From assembly GCF_009826975.1 (NCBI RefSeq), contig NZ_WUMO01000003.1, forward strand, positions 186,001 to 250,000: a stretch of 64,000 nucleotides of DNA, read 5' to 3'. Position 1 is the stretch's first letter. Each line of letters starts with the position of its first letter. The position numbers were made by a program, and so were the translations under genes. The notes below the pieces were generated by a model. That model was not told the DNA's origin. It saw only the letters and a list, made by a program, of their open reading frames with translations, and did no database searches. The stretch comes from Flavobacterium sp. HBTb2-11-1. Its GTDB lineage: Bacteria; Bacteroidota; Bacteroidia; Flavobacteriales; Flavobacteriaceae. Positions 8,130 to 17,796 of this stretch are shown here, one piece after another.

Positions 8130-10580
8130 ATGAAGTTAAAATTTAAAATCACAGCAATCTGTTTTGGAATTTTTTCGTTTGCTGCAACGGCACAAAACGA
8201 CTTAAAATTATGGTACGATAAACCAGCAACAATCTGGAACGAAGCTTTGCCATTAGGCAACGGACGTCTAGGTGCCATGGTTTTTGGTGATCCAGCAGTG
8301 GAACGTTTGCAATTGAATGAAGAAACTATTTGGGCGGGTTCTCCAAACAGCAATGCACATACAAAATCTATCGAGGCTTTGCCAAAAGTAAGACAGCTTA
8401 TTTTTGACGGGAAATTTGATGAAGCGCAAGATTTAGCGACGAAAGATATTATGTCGCAAACTAATGACGGAATGCCATATCAGACTTTCGGAAGCGTTTA
8501 TATTTCATTCGCAGGACATCAAAAATATACGGATTATTACAGAGATTTAGATATCAGCAATGCTACAGCAAAAGTCAAATACAAAGTAAATGGTGTTGAA
8601 TTTACTAGAGAAATTCTAACAGCATTTTCAGATCAGGTTATTGTGGTGAAGCTTTCTGCGAGTCAGCCAGGTCAGATTACCTGTAACGTTTTCATGAACA
8701 GTCCGATTGATAAAACTGTCGCTTCGACAGAAGGAAATCAGATTATACTTTCGGGAACAGGAACTAACTTTGAAAATGTAAAAGGAAAAGTAAAATTTCA
8801 AGGAAGACTTACCGCTAAAAATAAAGAAGGAGAAATCGATGCCAGCAATGGCGTTTTAAGTATCAACAAAGCGGATGAAGTTGTTTTGTACATTTCGATT
8901 GCCACCAATTTTAAAAATTATAAAGATATTTCTGGAGACGAAATAGCAAAAAGCAAATCGTTTTTAGAGCAAGCATTGCCAAAAAGTTTCGACGAAATCA
9001 AAACAGCGCATGTTGATTTTTACCAAAAATTCTTCAACAGAGTTTCTTTGGATTTAGGTTCGAATGATTTAGTTAAGAAACCGACAAACGAAAGAATTAG
9101 AGATTTTTCTAAACAATTTGATCCGCAGTTGGCGGCTTTATATTTCCAATTTGGACGTTATCTTTTAATTTCAAGTTCTCAGCCGGGCGGACAGCCAGCG
9201 AATTTGCAGGGAATTTGGAATGATATGGTTACACCGCCTTGGGACAGCAAATACACCACAAACATAAATGCCGAAATGAATTACTGGCCGGCACAGGTAA
9301 CGAATCTTCAGGAAATGCACGAACCGTTTGTTCAAATGGCAAAGGAATTAAGTGTAACAGGAGCAGAAACGGCAAAAACAATGTACAATGCCAGCGGATG
9401 GGTTTTGCATCATAATACTGATATTTGGCGTGTTACAGCTCCAGTAGATTCAGCAGCTTCGGGAATGTGGCCGACAGGTGGCGCTTGGATTTGTCAGGAC
9501 TTATGGGAAAGATATTTGTATACAGGAGATAAAAAATATTTGGCAGAAATTTATCCAATCATGAAAGGCGCTGCCGATTTCTTTTTGGATTTTATGATTG
9601 TAGATCCAAACACAGGATATTTGGTTGTCGTGCCATCAAGTTCTCCAGAAAATACACATGCTGGAGGAACAGGAAAAGCAACAATTGCATCTGGAACGAC
9701 AATGGACAATCAGCTGATTTTTGATTTGTTTACGCATGTTATGGAAGCTTCTGCATTGGTTTCGCCAGATGCAGCTTATGTGAAAAAAGTAAGCGACGCT
9801 TTGGCTAAAATGCCTCCAATGAAAATTGGAAAACACAGTCAGTTGCAAGAATGGCAGGACGATTGGGATAATCCAAAAGACAATCACAGACATGTTTCGC
9901 ATTTGTACGGATTGTATCCAAGTAATCAGATTTCGCCAATTAAAACACCAGAATTATTTCAAGCAGCCAAACAATCACTGATTTACAGAACAGACGAATC
10001 TACAGGTTGGTCAATGGGCTGGAAGGTAAATTTGTGGGCAAGATTATTAGATGGAAATCATGCTTATAAATTAATTCAGGATCAATTGCATTTGGTAACG
10101 GCTGACCAAAGAAAAGGAGGAGGAACGTATCCGAATATGTTAGATGCGCATCAGCCTTTTCAAATTGACGGAAACTTTGGATGCACAGCCGGTTTTGCCG
10201 AAATGCTGATGCAGAGTCAAGAAGACGCGATTCAGTTATTGCCTGCTCTGCCAACGGTTTGGAAAGACGGAAGCGTAAAAGGTTTAGTGGCAAGAGGCGG
10301 TTTCGTAATCGATATGACTTGGAAAAATAATAAAGTTTCGACTTTAAAAATCTATTCGAAAATTGGAGGAAATTGCCGATTGAAAGTGGAAAATACTTTA
10401 AAAGGTTCTTCGCTTAGAAAAGTAAAAGGGAAAAATACAAATCCGTTGTTTTATGATGTAGAAGTTAAGAAACCGATTATTTCTAATGAAGCAAAATTGC
10501 CAAAAGTGCAATTGCCAAATTACAATATTTACGATGTGAACATGAAAGCGGGGCAGACGTATACTTTTACTGGGAATTAA
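8130..10580 (+). CDS. Secreted GH95 alpha-L-fucosidase or alpha-L-galactosidase
   Basis: This 816-residue enzyme would release terminal alpha-1,2-fucose or alpha-L-galactose by inversion. The ATG at 8130 gives a signal peptide ending ATAQ; the longer frame from 8088 starts within a repeat. An N-terminal super-sandwich domain begins with [20 protein letters not shown], the family's usual opening. The catalytic (alpha/alpha)6 barrel carries [11 protein letters not shown] (N378 and N380), SPEN (E507, probable acid) and DGNFGCTAG (D680, base-activating). These match the residues known from Bifidobacterium AfcA. With rhamnosidases beside it, an L-galactosidase or fucosidase role on pectin or arabinogalactan is plausible; sequence alone does not settle which. 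Confidence 0.9.
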   Translation: MKLKFKITAICFGIFSFAATAQNDLKLWYDKPATIWNEALPLGNGRLGAMVFGDPAVERLQLNEETIWAGSPNSNAHTKSIEALPKVRQLIFDGKFDEAQDLATKDIMSQTNDGMPYQTFGSVYISFAGHQKYTDYYRDLDISNATAKVKYKVNGVEFTREILTAFSDQVIVVKLSASQPGQITCNVFMNSPIDKTVASTEGNQIILSGTGTNFENVKGKVKFQGRLTAKNKEGEIDASNGVLSINKADEVVLYISIATNFKNYKDISGDEIAKSKSFLEQALPKSFDEIKTAHVDFYQKFFNRVSLDLGSNDLVKKPTNERIRDFSKQFDPQLAALYFQFGRYLLISSSQPGGQPANLQGIWNDMVTPPWDSKYTTNINAEMNYWPAQVTNLQEMHEPFVQMAKELSVTGAETAKTMYNASGWVLHHNTDIWRVTAPVDSAASGMWPTGGAWICQDLWERYLYTGDKKYLAEIYPIMKGAADFFLDFMIVDPNTGYLVVVPSSSPENTHAGGTGKATIASGTTMDNQLIFDLFTHVMEASALVSPDAAYVKKVSDALAKMPPMKIGKHSQLQEWQDDWDNPKDNHRHVSHLYGLYPSNQISPIKTPELFQAAKQSLIYRTDESTGWSMGWKVNLWARLLDGNHAYKLIQDQLHLVTADQRKGGGTYPNMLDAHQPFQIDGNFGCTAGFAEMLMQSQEDAIQLLPALPTVWKDGSVKGLVARGGFVIDMTWKNNKVSTLKIYSKIGGNCRLKVENTLKGSSLRKVKGKNTNPLFYDVEVKKPIISNEAKLPKVQLPNYNIYDVNMKAGQTYTFTGN

Positions 10581-10591
10581 AATAATGAATT

Positions 10592-10624
10592 AAACTCGAC
10601 AGGTTTGTAAAACCTGTCGAGTTT
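10592..10624. repeat. Perfect 15-base hairpin after the GH95 gene
   Basis: The arms AAACTCGACAGGTTT (10592-10606) and its complement (10610-10624) have a 3-base loop, 11 bases after the GH95 stop. The stem is strong but lacks a following T-run. It could be a 3'-end stabilising hairpin or a weak terminator. Confidence 0.8.
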
Positions 10625-10632
10625 ACGTACAG

Positions 10633-10738
10633 TTTGTCATTTCGAGGGACGAGAAATCTTCGCAAGAAACTCTACAATCAAAATCGACAAACTTTGTCGA
10701 GCTACTAACGAAGATTTCTCCTTCGTCGAAATGACAAA
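10633..10738. repeat. Inverted repeat of the TTTGTCATTTCG family
   Basis: TTTGTCATTTCG (10633-10644) pairs with 10727-10738, and GAGAAATCTTCG (10651-10662) pairs with 10709-10720. A GACAAAGT-type stem lies in the middle. The right arm (10712-10738) is identical over 27 bases to 39387-39413, so this is one copy of a dispersed element. Confidence 0.82.
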
Positions 10739-10768
10739 ATTGAGTAAAAAGAATTAAAAAGAAGAATA

Positions 10769-12334
10769 ATGTTACAACATTTCAAATATAAAATAATAAC
10801 ACTTTCAATTGTAATTGCATGTATAAACAGCAGTTGCAAATCTGTAGACCATTCTCAGAAAGGAAAATCGGTTGTTTTAAAAGAACAAAACTTCAAACAT
10901 TATGTTGATTATTTCAATACGATGGAAGATGAAAATTTAAAATTTGCCATTCCCAATGACAGCGCTTGGGTCTGGATGGAAAAGAATATTCCGTTGTTTG
11001 AATGTCCGCAGCAGAATTTTGAGGAAATTTATTATTATCGATGGTGGACGGCTCGAAAACACATTAAAAATACACCTCAGGGATTTGCGATTACAGAGTT
11101 TTTAGTAGACCGTTCGTATGCCGATAAATACAATATGATCAGTTGTGCTTTGGGACATCATATCAACGAATTCAGATGGGTTCATGATCCGAAATATATC
11201 GAGCAGGATGTGAAGCTTTGGTACAGAGGAAACGATGGAAAGCCAATGAACAAATTGTATAAATTCAGCAGTTGGACAGCCGATGCTTTATACAATCGTT
11301 ATTTGGTGAATAAAGATGAGAAATTCTTGTTGGATTTGTACCCAGATATGGTTACGGATTATGCAGTTTGGGAAAAAGATCGTCAGCGTAAAGATGGTTT
11401 GTTTTGGCAGCATGATGTGAAAGATGGAATGGAAGAATCCTTAAGCGGCGGGCGTAAAGTTCAAAATGCAAGACCTACGATTAACAGTTATATGTATGGA
11501 AATGCTGCAGCGATTTCTAAAATGGCTTCCTTAAAAGGCGATAAAGATGTTGAAGCAAAATTCAAAGCCAAAGCTGATGAACTGAAACGATTAATCGAAA
11601 CGAAATTATGGAATCCGAAAAATGAGTTTTTTGAAACCTTAACACAAAAAGATACTCTGGCACAAGTTCGAGAGGCGATCGGATTTATTCCGTGGTATTT
11701 TAATCTTCCTGAAAAAGGAAAAGGATTTGAAAAAGCTTGGGAGCAGGTGAAAGATGAAAAAGGATTTTCTGCACCGTTTGGTTTAACAACGGCTGAAAGA
11801 AGAAGTCCGCGTTTTAGAACTCATGGAACGGGAACTTGTGAATGGGACGGTGCGATTTGGCCTTTTGCGAGTTCGCAGACTTTGACCGCTATGGCAAATG
11901 TTCTAAATAATTACAGCCAAGATTTTGTTGCAAAACCAGATTATTTCAAACAAATGGAGTTGTACGTACAGTCGCAGTATTACAGAGGAAAACCTTATAT
12001 TGGCGAATATTTAGACGAAACTACGGGTTATTGGTTAATGGGCGACAGAGAAAGAAGCCGTTATTACAACCACTCGACTTTCAATGATTTAATAATTACC
12101 GGATTGGTTGGTTTACGCCCGAGAGCGGATGAAAAGATTGAAGTGAATCCGTTGATTCCGCAAGAAAAATGGGAATGGTTTTGTTTGGATAATGTTTTGT
12201 ATCACGGCAATATCATTACTATTCTTTGGGATAAAACAGGGGAAAAATATAAAAAGGGAAAAGGTTTCAGAATTTTCAAAAACGGAAAAGAAATTGCGTT
12301 TTCTGAGAAATTGGAACGAGTGACTTCTGAGTAA
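10769..12334 (+). CDS. Lipoprotein with MGH1-like (alpha/alpha)6 glycoside hydrolase domain
   Basis: A 521-residue protein starting at an ATG after an A-rich leader. A lipobox-like CINSSC around residue 23 suggests lipid attachment. The body has the alternating helix pattern of a six-hairpin barrel, with YYYRWWTARKHI near residue 88, a WTADALYNRY helix, HGTGTCEWDGAIWPFAS near 350 and a C-terminal sandwich. This resembles the mannosylglycerate-hydrolase-like (GH63-related) domain family. The Asp in CEWDGAIWP and the Glu in DGMEES are candidate catalytic acids. It lies between GH95 and GH78 genes, so a pectin- or arabinogalactan-linked exo-activity is likely, but the bond cleaved is unknown to me. 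Confidence 0.6.
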   Translation: MLQHFKYKIITLSIVIACINSSCKSVDHSQKGKSVVLKEQNFKHYVDYFNTMEDENLKFAIPNDSAWVWMEKNIPLFECPQQNFEEIYYYRWWTARKHIKNTPQGFAITEFLVDRSYADKYNMISCALGHHINEFRWVHDPKYIEQDVKLWYRGNDGKPMNKLYKFSSWTADALYNRYLVNKDEKFLLDLYPDMVTDYAVWEKDRQRKDGLFWQHDVKDGMEESLSGGRKVQNARPTINSYMYGNAAAISKMASLKGDKDVEAKFKAKADELKRLIETKLWNPKNEFFETLTQKDTLAQVREAIGFIPWYFNLPEKGKGFEKAWEQVKDEKGFSAPFGLTTAERRSPRFRTHGTGTCEWDGAIWPFASSQTLTAMANVLNNYSQDFVAKPDYFKQMELYVQSQYYRGKPYIGEYLDETTGYWLMGDRERSRYYNHSTFNDLIITGLVGLRPRADEKIEVNPLIPQEKWEWFCLDNVLYHGNIITILWDKTGEKYKKGKGFRIFKNGKEIAFSEKLERVTSE

Positions 12335-12356
12335 ATCGAATTGTTGTACTAAATTG

Positions 12357-12478
12357 TTTCACGCAGATTTTAAACAGATTTTAGCAGATTAAAATGGATT
12401 TTTTATTCTTAATCTTGTTTCATATCAAAAAGATAAAATCTGCGGATATCTGCTTAAATCTACCAAATCTGCGTGAAA
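12357..12478. repeat. Long inverted repeat with CGCAGATT arms
   Basis: The outer arms TTTCACGCAGATTT (12357-12370) and its complement (12465-12478) are identical to those at 1304-1421, but the interior differs. That interior has ACAGATTTTAGCAGATTAAAATGGATTT on the left, given here only as a run of degenerate GCAGATT words, facing ATCTGC words on the right. Confidence 0.85.
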
Positions 12479-12511
12479 TAAAAATCATCGCAGGCACAAT
12501 AAAATAATACC

Positions 12512-15262
12512 ATGAAAAAGTTTTTTTTACATCTTACATTAATCATTTCACTTTTCACCATTTCGGCGAAAGCCCAAAACAAAATCAGTGTGAGTGATTT
12601 AAAATGCGAAATGCTGACCAATCCAGAAGGAATTGATGTTTTACAGCCAAGACTAAGCTGGAAAATAAAGGCAGCTATAAACGATGTAAAACAGACGGCA
12701 TATCAAATTATTGCTTCTTCAAGTTTAGAAAAACTAAATGCTGGAAACGGTGATTTATGGGACAGCGGGAAAGTGGAAAGTGATGCTTCTGCAAATGTTA
12801 TTTATAATGGAAAGAAGCTCAAAGACCGTCAAGATGTTTTTTGGAAAGTAACTGTTTTTACCAATAAAGGAGAAATTCAATCTAAAGAAAATGCACATTT
12901 CAGCATTGGGATTTTGACTTATGCTGATTGGAAATCAACTAGATGGATTGGTTATGAAAAAACGTCTCCGGGCGATAGTATTTCGCAGTATTCTAGGCTG
13001 TCAGCGCGTTATCTTCGCAAAGAAATCAACCTGAAAAAGAAAGTCAAAAATGCTAAGGTTTATATCATGGGAATGGGCTTGTATGAGCTTTATATTAACG
13101 GAAATAAAATCGGCGATCAGGTTTTAGCGCCCGTTCCGACAGATTATACGAAGAATGTAAAATACAATGTTTTTGATGTGACTTCGCAGTTGCAGGAAGG
13201 CAAAAACATGTTGGGAACGATTTTAGGAAATGGACGTTTTTTTACGATGCGTCAGGATTACAAACCGTATAAAATCAAAACTTTCGGTTACCCGAAAATG
13301 GCTTTGCAGTTATTTGTTGAATATACAGATGGAAGCAAAGATGTAATCAGAACCGATGATACTTGGAAAATCACAACAGACGGACCGATTTTATCCAACA
13401 ATGAATACGACGGAGAAGAATATGATGCCCGCAAAGAAATGAAAGGCTGGAATACCGTTGATTTTGATGATAAAAAATGGCTTTCTGCAGAATATGTTCA
13501 AGAACCGGGTGGATTCTACGAAGGACAGATGTCGGCTAATATGAAGGTGAAATGTGAAGTAAAACCGATTTCGATAAAGCAGACTCCAAAAGGGACTTAT
13601 ATCTTGGATATGGGACAAAATATGGTGGGTTGGTTACAATTGAAAGTCAAAGGAAATAAAGGCGATAAAATCACGATGAAATTTGCGGAATCGCTTCAGC
13701 CAGATGGTTCGTTGTATATTGCCAATTTGCGTGATGCCAAAACGACTGATATTTATACTTTAAAAGGCGAAGGAGAAGAAGTTTGGGAACCTCGCTTTGT
13801 TTTTCACGGATTCAGATTTGTGGAGATTTCAGGATTTAAAACAAAACCAAGTTTAGAAAATTTCATTGGAAAAGTAGTTTACGATGATATTGCGACAACA
13901 GGAACTTTTGATTCATCAAATCCAATAATGAATCAGATTTTTAAGAATGCGTGGTGGGGAATCAGCGGAAATTATAAAGGAATGCCGATTGACTGTCCGC
14001 AAAGAAATGAGCGCCAGCCGTGGTTGGGAGACAGAACAACGGGAGCTTATGGCGAAAGTTTCTTATTTGATAATCAGACTTTGTATGCAAAATGGCTGGA
14101 TGATATAAAAAACTCACAAACTATCGATGGAGGAATTCCTGATGTTGCGCCTGCTTTCTGGCGTTATTATGGCGATAATGTGACGTGGCCAGGAACTTAT
14201 ATTACCGTTGCCGATATGCTGTATCAGCAGTTTGGAGATGCGAAAGCGGTTGAAAAACAATATCCGTACATGAAAAAATGGATGGATTATATGGAGGAAA
14301 ATTATCTGGTTGACAATTTAATGACCAAAGATAAATACGGCGATTGGTGCGTCCCCCCAGAATCATTGGAATTAATACGTTCAAAAGATCCTTCTCGTTT
14401 AACTGATGGCGAATTGATTTCGAGTGCATTTTATTATAACCTTTTGAATATCATGAAGAAATTTGCTGTGATTGCAGATTCAAAAAATGATATCCAACAT
14501 TATGAAGATTTAGCGTTAAGAATCAAAAAAGCGTTTAATGCCAAATATTTAAATACAGACAAAAACAGTTACGCCAATAATACGGTTACAGCAAATTTAT
14601 TGCCCTTAACTTTCGGAATGGTTCCAGACGGACTTCAAACCATAATATTTGAAAACTTGGTACATGAAGTTGAAGTGACGAAAAACGGCCATGTAAGTAC
14701 AGGCGTTATTGGAACACAATTTTTAATGCGAACGTTAACCAATTTCGGTCGCGGCGATTTGGCTTTCAAATTGGCTTCAAATAAAACCTATCCAAGCTGG
14801 GGTTATATGGTCGAAAATGGTGCAACAACCATTTGGGAACTTTGGAACGGAAATACAGCAGATCCGGCTATGAATTCGCAAAATCACGTTATGCTTTTAG
14901 GCGATTTATTGATTTGGTATTACGAAAACATGGCAGGAATCAAAAGCAACCCCGAAACTCCTGGTTTCAAACAAATTATCATGAAACCAGATTTCGATGC
15001 TGGATTGACTTATGTAAATGCTTCATACGAATCGATTTACGGCTTAATTAAAAGCGACTGGAAAAAGGATAAAAAATCTTTAATTTGGAGTATTACAATT
15101 CCTGCCAATACTTCTGCAATTGTTTATCTTCCTGCGAGCGAAGTTTCGGCTGTTTCAATCAACAAACAGAAGCTGGATAAGACTTCTTATGCTTATACTA
15201 CAGAGAAAAATCAAATTGTGGTGACACTTTCGTCAGGAAATTTTGCGATAAGCGTTAAATAA
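12512..15262 (+). CDS. Secreted GH78 alpha-L-rhamnosidase (second copy)
   Basis: A 916-residue exported rhamnosidase. The signal peptide ends at AKAQ (about residue 22). Domain order matches the family: Fn3-like module (25-130), rhamnosidase N and concanavalin-like domains with MGMGLYELYINGNKIGD, then the catalytic barrel and C-terminal sandwich. The catalytic signature is DCPQRNERQPWLGD near residue 495. It has one residue more between the first Asp and the last acidic residue than the paralogue at 3460 and keeps the usual final Asp. TTIWELW near residue 775 supplies the downstream glutamate. Two divergent GH78 enzymes in one block suggest two rhamnosyl linkages in the target. Confidence 0.93.
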   Translation: MKKFFLHLTLIISLFTISAKAQNKISVSDLKCEMLTNPEGIDVLQPRLSWKIKAAINDVKQTAYQIIASSSLEKLNAGNGDLWDSGKVESDASANVIYNGKKLKDRQDVFWKVTVFTNKGEIQSKENAHFSIGILTYADWKSTRWIGYEKTSPGDSISQYSRLSARYLRKEINLKKKVKNAKVYIMGMGLYELYINGNKIGDQVLAPVPTDYTKNVKYNVFDVTSQLQEGKNMLGTILGNGRFFTMRQDYKPYKIKTFGYPKMALQLFVEYTDGSKDVIRTDDTWKITTDGPILSNNEYDGEEYDARKEMKGWNTVDFDDKKWLSAEYVQEPGGFYEGQMSANMKVKCEVKPISIKQTPKGTYILDMGQNMVGWLQLKVKGNKGDKITMKFAESLQPDGSLYIANLRDAKTTDIYTLKGEGEEVWEPRFVFHGFRFVEISGFKTKPSLENFIGKVVYDDIATTGTFDSSNPIMNQIFKNAWWGISGNYKGMPIDCPQRNERQPWLGDRTTGAYGESFLFDNQTLYAKWLDDIKNSQTIDGGIPDVAPAFWRYYGDNVTWPGTYITVADMLYQQFGDAKAVEKQYPYMKKWMDYMEENYLVDNLMTKDKYGDWCVPPESLELIRSKDPSRLTDGELISSAFYYNLLNIMKKFAVIADSKNDIQHYEDLALRIKKAFNAKYLNTDKNSYANNTVTANLLPLTFGMVPDGLQTIIFENLVHEVEVTKNGHVSTGVIGTQFLMRTLTNFGRGDLAFKLASNKTYPSWGYMVENGATTIWELWNGNTADPAMNSQNHVMLLGDLLIWYYENMAGIKSNPETPGFKQIIMKPDFDAGLTYVNASYESIYGLIKSDWKKDKKSLIWSITIPANTSAIVYLPASEVSAVSINKQKLDKTSYAYTTEKNQIVVTLSSGNFAISVK

Positions 15263-15270
15263 CCCTCATT

Positions 15271-15302
15271 TTTGGTATTTCGGGACAGTACAGGATACAT
15301 TG
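15271..15302 (+). promoter_or_regulatory. Possible Bacteroidota-type promoter
   Basis: TTTG at 15271-15274 and TACATTG at 15296-15302 are 21 bases apart. That resembles the -33 (TTTG) and -7 (TAnnTTTG) elements, with one T missing in the second. The BNR gene starts about 100 bases downstream, and this gap is one of the few without a nested repeat. The match is imperfect. Confidence 0.3.
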
Positions 15303-15343
15303 TTAATTTTTTGGTGTTATTTTTACACTTATTAAATATTTTT

Positions 15344-15362
15344 ACCTAAAAAAATGTTAGGT
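15344..15362. promoter_or_regulatory. Small inverted repeat in the BNR gene leader
   Basis: ACCTAA (15344-15349) and TTAGGT (15357-15362) are separated by 7 bases and lie 45 bases before the start codon. It could be an operator half-site pair or a small hairpin in the leader. Confidence 0.3.
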
Positions 15363-15406
15363 ATATATTTATACTCAAAAAAAATAATTCATAATTTAAA
15401 TTGATA

Positions 15407-16552
15407 ATGAAGGTAACAAAATTAGCATTTGTCTTGTTTGGACTTTTCCTTTTGGGAAGTTGTAAATCGGCTTTAGAGAAAAAGACTTGGAAAGAAGGAA
15501 TTTTAGTGGACCAGTTTGTTTACGATAAAGCGCCTTATCCGTCTTGCCACGCGATTACAATTGTCGAAGCTGAAAATGGTGATTTAGTTGCTTCTTGGTT
15601 TGGAGGAACTCACGAAAGAAATCCTGACGTTTGCATTTATGTGGCAATCAAACCAAAAGGAAGCGATAAATGGAACGAAGGCGTAAAAGTGGCTGACGGT
15701 GTTATGAAAGAAGGGCCAAGAATGCCAACTTGGAATCCTGTTTTATATCAAATTCCAGGTGGCGATTTAATGCTTTTCTACAAAATCGGACCAAAACCAT
15801 CGGAATGGTGGGGCGTAATCAGAACTTCATCTGATGGCGGAAAAACGTGGTCAGAGGCTAAAAAAATGCCAGATGGTTTCTTAGGACCCATTAAAAATAA
15901 ACCTGTTTTATTAAGTAACGGAACTTTATTATGCCCGTCAAGCATCGAAGGTGACGGATGGAGACTTCGTATGGAATTTACTCCAGATTTCGGAAAAACT
16001 TGGGTGATGGGCGATACGCTTCCAAGAGGAAAACAAAAAATCAATGCGATTCAGCCCAGTATTTTGTTTCATAAGGACGGAAGCATTCAAGCAATTGGAA
16101 GAACCAGAAACAGAGCGATTTTCAGCACTTTCTCAAAAGATAACGGAAAAACTTGGTCGGATATTGAGTTAATCGGACTTCCAAATAACAACTCTGGCAC
16201 GGATGCCGTAACTCTTAAAGATGGAAGACATTTATTGGTTTACAATCACGTTCTTCCTCCAGGAAAAGAGGCAAAAGGGCCGAGAACTCCTTTAAACGTT
16301 TCGGTTTCAAAAGACGGAATTCACTGGAACGCAGCTTTGGTTTTAGAAGATTCAAAAATCAGCCAATATTCTTATCCTTCCATGATTCAAAGTTCAGACG
16401 GAATGGTGCATATTGTGTACACTTGGAGAAGAGAAAAGCTGAAATATGTAAAAATCGACCCAAGTAAACTGGTTGCGCTTCCAATCAAAAACGGAATCTG
16501 GCCAGGCGAAGAAGGAAAAGTGGTAACAGCTGTAAAAGCGGAAGAAGAGTAA
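15407..16552 (+). CDS. BNR-repeat (sialidase-like) propeller lipoprotein
   Basis: A 381-residue lipoprotein starting at the ATG at 15407 (the TTG at 15401 adds two residues). The lipobox LLGSC places the cysteine near residue 19. At least four Asp-box turns are visible (SSDGGKTW, TPDFGKTW, SKDNGKTW, SKDGIHW), so it is a six-bladed propeller of the BNR_2 type. The conserved opening HAITIVEAENGDLVASWFGG and the MPTWNPVL and LGPIKNKP segments are shared with the paralogue at 61163. There is no clear FRIP arginine motif, so true sialidase activity is doubtful. It is probably an exo-glycosidase or sugar-binding propeller of unknown specificity. Confidence 0.7.
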   Translation: MKVTKLAFVLFGLFLLGSCKSALEKKTWKEGILVDQFVYDKAPYPSCHAITIVEAENGDLVASWFGGTHERNPDVCIYVAIKPKGSDKWNEGVKVADGVMKEGPRMPTWNPVLYQIPGGDLMLFYKIGPKPSEWWGVIRTSSDGGKTWSEAKKMPDGFLGPIKNKPVLLSNGTLLCPSSIEGDGWRLRMEFTPDFGKTWVMGDTLPRGKQKINAIQPSILFHKDGSIQAIGRTRNRAIFSTFSKDNGKTWSDIELIGLPNNNSGTDAVTLKDGRHLLVYNHVLPPGKEAKGPRTPLNVSVSKDGIHWNAALVLEDSKISQYSYPSMIQSSDGMVHIVYTWRREKLKYVKIDPSKLVALPIKNGIWPGEEGKVVTAVKAEEE

Positions 16553-16563
16553 AATAGATATAA

Positions 16564-16704
16564 GCCACAGATTAAAGGATTAAAATGATTTTTTATTCTA
16601 ATTAATCTCCAAAATCTGCTCAATCTGCGAGAGTAAAATTTTTTCCCGCAGATTCGGCAGATTCAGCAGATTTTTTTAATCCATCTAATCTTTTAATCTG
16701 TGGC
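16564..16704. repeat. Inverted repeat with GCCACAGATTAAA arms
   Basis: The arms 16564-16582 and 16686-16704 are 19 bases long with one mismatch. Inside, CTGCTCAATCTGCGAGA faces CCCGCAGATTCGGCAG-like words, so the whole gap folds as one long irregular stem. Confidence 0.82.
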
Positions 16705-16721
16705 AAAAAAAATATATAAGC

Positions 16722-17606
16722 ATGAAATCAAGAAAACATTTATTAATTGCAATGCTTGTTGTAATGTCAACAACATTCAACAGCTGTGCAACGGCTCAGT
16801 CTTCCAACAAAAAGCAAAAATATAAAGTGGCTGTTTGCGATTGGATGATTTTGAAAAGACAAAAACTTGGAGCTTTTGGTCTGGCTGCTGAATTAAAAGC
16901 AGACGGAATCGAACTAGACATGGGAGGTTTAGGAAATCGACCGACTTTTGACAGCAAACTAGGCGATCCTGTAGAAAGACAAAAATTTTTAGATAAATCG
17001 AAAGAAACAGGAGTTGGGATCAGTTCGATTGCGATGTCGGGATTTTACGCGCAATCTTTCGCTACAAGAGAAATTACACCTATGATTACAGATTGTATTC
17101 AGGCAATGAAGAATATGAAAGTGAAGATGGCGTATCTTCCATTAGGAACTCAAACGGATTTGGTTAAAAATCCAGAACTGCGTCCAGAAGTAATTAAAAG
17201 ACTGCAATGGGCAGGAAAAGAAGTGGGTAAAATAGGCGGTGTTATTGCAATTGAAACTTCTTTAAGCGCAACCGAAGAGAAAAAACTTTTAGATGAAGTA
17301 GGTTCAAAATACATTAAAAGTTCTTTCAACTTTGCTAATGCTTTAGATAATAAAAGAGATATTGCGTCAGAGTTAAAGATTTTAGGTAAGAAATATGTGG
17401 CGCAGATTCACGCTTCCAACACCGATCAGTTTTGGTTAGAAAATGATCCTGCGATCGATATGCCAAAAATCAAACAGACTTTGGGCGAAATGAAATGGAG
17501 CGGATGGCTGATAGTGGAGCGTTCTCGTGACGTAACACAAGTACACAATGTAAAAGCCAATTACGGAGCAAATGTGGCTTATTTGAAGAAGATTTTTCAG
17601 AATTAA
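16722..17606 (+). CDS. Secreted sugar phosphate isomerase/epimerase-like TIM-barrel lipoprotein
   Basis: A 294-residue protein of the xylose-isomerase-like / AP-endonuclease-2 TIM-barrel superfamily. The N-terminus has a hydrophobic stretch ending in FNSC (about residue 22), a lipobox. Strand ends carry the acidic and histidine residues expected for metal binding: DGIELDMG, IAIETS, QIHASNTD and IVERSRD. These enzymes isomerise, epimerise or dehydrate sugars and sugar acids. Finding one outside the cytoplasm is common in Bacteroidota CAZyme loci, but the reaction there is poorly known. It sits directly before the alpha-glucuronidase-like gene, so action on a released uronic acid or keto-sugar is one possibility. 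Confidence 0.68.
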   Translation: MKSRKHLLIAMLVVMSTTFNSCATAQSSNKKQKYKVAVCDWMILKRQKLGAFGLAAELKADGIELDMGGLGNRPTFDSKLGDPVERQKFLDKSKETGVGISSIAMSGFYAQSFATREITPMITDCIQAMKNMKVKMAYLPLGTQTDLVKNPELRPEVIKRLQWAGKEVGKIGGVIAIETSLSATEEKKLLDEVGSKYIKSSFNFANALDNKRDIASELKILGKKYVAQIHASNTDQFWLENDPAIDMPKIKQTLGEMKWSGWLIVERSRDVTQVHNVKANYGANVAYLKKIFQN

Positions 17607-17615
17607 TTTTTTTTA

Positions 17616-17765
17616 GCCACAGATTAAAATGATTAAAATGATTTTTTAATCTGTGGAAATCTTTTATCCCGATAGCTATCGGGAGTGGCAAAAGAATCAA
17701 TATAAAATCTGCCAAATCTGCTGAATCTGCGAGAGATAATTTTTTCACGCAGATCTAGCAGATTA
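17616..17765. repeat. Composite repeat region with CCCGATAGCTATCGGG palindrome
   Basis: CCACAGATTAAAA (17617-17629) pairs with 17644-17656. A perfect 16-base palindrome CCCGATAGCTATCGGG follows at 17668-17683. Then come several CTGC-type words facing CACGCAGATCTAGCAGATT near 17747-17765. It mixes words of three of the repeat families found elsewhere in the window. Confidence 0.75.
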
Positions 17766-17796
17766 TTTTAGAATGAATACCCAAAAACAGCATACC

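Noticed and set aside
15407..16552. Annotation as a true exo-alpha-sialidase
   Set aside because: Asp boxes show only the propeller fold. The FRIP arginine motif and the other triad residues are not visible, so the name would overstate the evidence.
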